From JAPLLS01 sp041309145 (GTDB lineage Bacteria > Omnitrophota > Gorgyraeia > Gygaellales > Profunditerraquicolaceae), in NCBI GenBank assembly GCA_041309145.1, contig JBFZAG010000137.1, forward strand, positions 1-21,707: a stretch of 21,707 bases of DNA, given 5' to 3'. Every line of letters starts with the position of its first letter. Within the stretch, counting starts at the first letter, position 1. The position numbers and the translations under genes were made by a program. Under the pieces are notes generated by a model, which saw only the letters and a list, made by a program, of their open reading frames with translations, ran no database searches and was not told the origin of the DNA. This document shows positions 12,201 through 15,200 of this stretch, one piece after another.

Positions 12201-15200
12201 TGCGCTAATTGAGCGCTCGCTGATGATCTTTTTATCTTGGCCTAAGATCTCAACTGATCTGCGATATTTTCCGTTTGAGCGCACAAATGCGGCTTTTATA
12301 TCCTCATCCGAAACTTTGTATCCCTCAAATAAACTGAGGAAACGCGCGGTCATCACCCTGCTCTCCATATTTATCTTGAGGGCCGAGTTTAGTTCATCCG
12401 TGATTGCTTTGGGTGTTTTCTTGACTTCGGGCCGCGCTAAGATCTCTTTTACCATTTCGGCCAATTCCTCTTCAATAATAAGCTTTTCGTGAGCCTTCAG
12501 GAAGGTTATCGCGGTTTCCAGGGCGCCTTTGTCCCTGAACGCAACAGACCGGAAATTGTACCGCACGTTACCTAAGTCTGTCCGGCCCGTTATTCCATCT
12601 CTTTCTAATTCTTTAAGCTTCTTGCCCACAGTACTTGGATCAAGGCCGGTATCAACGGCTATTTCTTTGATCGTTTTTATGCTTGAGCCTCTGAGGCTCT
12701 TCAGGATCTTGTACACCCGCTTGTTCTTCACCTCTTCGCGCTTCATCAAACAATAAGAAATTGTTTTTTCTCCGCCGTCGGCCTGACCGCTGTCATAGCT
12801 GCGCGAAAGCACTTTGGTAGTGCAGCACAACCCCCCCCCATAAATTATCGAGGTTTCCATATTCGCTACCGGAATCACTTTATAACCCAAATTTCTATAG
12901 CATTCGGCGGCTTGGGCGTTGGCCAGATCAATATAGGGGAATAATGTTTCTTTGTTCCAGCTGTCAATTGAAAAATCGTCGTACATCGGAACGTACGCTC
13001 TTTTTTCCGGAAGAGTTTCCAGGCGGACATTATTGTAAGACAAGAGGATCAATCTGTTTCCTAACGCTAAAAACGAAGCCGGGATCCTGGCGACCTTGAA
13101 TCCTGCTTCCTTGAAGCAGTCGGCGGCCTGATCCAGTTCGCGCTTGAGGTTAATAAGCTCTATCTTGCTAGCTTCTAACTTTTGCAATAAAGAATTTAAA
13201 GCGGGAACCTTGAGAAAATCAGCGATATCTGCGACCAGGATCTCTTTATAATTTAAGTAAGTAACCCACATGTCTAAATCCAATTTAATATCGGATAAGT
13301 CCACACAAACAACTTCGCGGTCACCGGCTATATTCTTGAATCCGGTATTGAACTGTCCGTCCTCAAAGAAAACAGCAGGATAGCGCTTTTTCTGCCATCG
13401 CGCCGCATCAAAGTTCGAACTTCCGGATTCCAGCCCGGCAAAAATAAATTTGTCTCCGACAATGACATTGGCCGGAGATACCGAATCTATGCCCTGATTG
13501 GATATTCGCTCAAAACCTTTATCCCACAAATAATTAGAATCGAATATTGCCTGTGATCCGTAGCGCGCTCCGCTGCCTTCGGGGACCAGCATGAGCCTCT
13601 TGTCCTCCATAACGTATACGCTGTCATTGGCCCAGCGCGAAAAACTGTTTTTCGCTGAGACTATATCTATCCGTCCGTAATCTTCCTCTTTCAAACTGAA
13701 AAGCTGGCGGTGTATCGGATCATCGGCTGCCGCTGAATGGCAAATAATGATCCTCGCGTCAAGATCGAAGCTCTTGATCACCTGGCGGATCCGGGGGTGG
13801 GTGTCGGAGGCGAACTCGGAAAAATGCAGCGCTTCGCAAAATACCATTATTTCCTTGATCTTGCCTTCAGTATCGCTTAATAGAACCGGCGATTCCTGTT
13901 TACCGCCGTCAAAAAGATTATCTGAAAAAGCGCCTTGGCGATCTTTTCTTTCGACCGGGCCGTAAAACCGGGTTACCTCTCCGTAAATCCCGCCGCGCAG
14001 CTCATCCAGCGTGTGCAAGACCCGGTAATCTTTTCCCAGCTTGCTTTCCCACCAATAAGTCGAAAAGCGCCGCGCCGCATGAGTAACCTTCACGACCTTC
14101 TTTCCTTCTTGCTCCATTTCGATCTCATATACCGCGATCTCCGCTTCGCGCTCTGTCGCCACCCTCCTGTATCCGAAACTCGCTTTATACAGATTGTCGA
14201 GATTATTGCGATGGTTGGCCATACGCTCGTCAGTTACCAAAAAAGTCCAGGCTATACAGTCATACTCCTGATCTTCATCGACTATCCGGGCGATCTCTAA
14301 ATTAGGATGTTCCCGGGCATCGTCCCGGTCGGCAAAGCGCTCCCATTTTTTTACGTACCTGGCGATATCCATCAGCTCGAAAAACTGCGCTATGCACTCC
14401 CCGCCGTCTTTGGCTTTACCGCATAACCCATTTTCATCATCGGTAATTTCAGTGCTATACCCGAGCGCGTTTTCCAAGAACTTTGCCTTTTCCATCCAGG
14501 TCTTGGAAGAATCACGCATTTCCGGCGTTCGGATGCGGCTGGTCAGTGAATTCGGATCTAAAACTATCGTGGTCAGATAACTCCGGGGCAGGACCTCTGT
14601 CCGGCTGTTGTTCCTGATAGCTTTACCCGAAAGCGGCTTGGGCAGCTCTTGGCACATGACCCTGGACCTGAAAAGGTCTTTTTCCGGCAGCCCTTTTTCC
14701 CATTTTCTTTTCCCATAGATCTCTTTCCACATGCAGCATTGATCCTTGTATTGATCCCGGACCTTAGGGTACATCCCTTCCATCTTTCCGGTAACCGCCA
14801 GGATACGGGCGATAAAATTACCGGACACTTCCGAATAATAAGAAAGCATGCAGTGCTTGATCAGCTCCCAGTAGGGGCCCGACGCGGTGCAATGTTGGTC
14901 GACAAATCTGACATTGTCCAGGACCGCGACTATCTCTTTATTATTAAAATAATCTTTCAGGTATCTGGAAAGCGTCTTTCCCAGTTCTGCGTCCCCGCCT
15001 ATTGCCGAAACCGCGAACAGCGTCCGGCTGCCTAAAGTCTGGCGCAGCTCGACAGCCATATCCAGGAACAAAGAGTCGGTGCAGGGAGATTTAATGCAGT
15101 GTTCGGGGTGGGAAGCTTTGTTTTCCCCGGTGATCGGGTATGGGAAACGGGCGAAAACATCGCCGCCCATATCCAGGACCAGACAAAAAACCCGGCCAAG

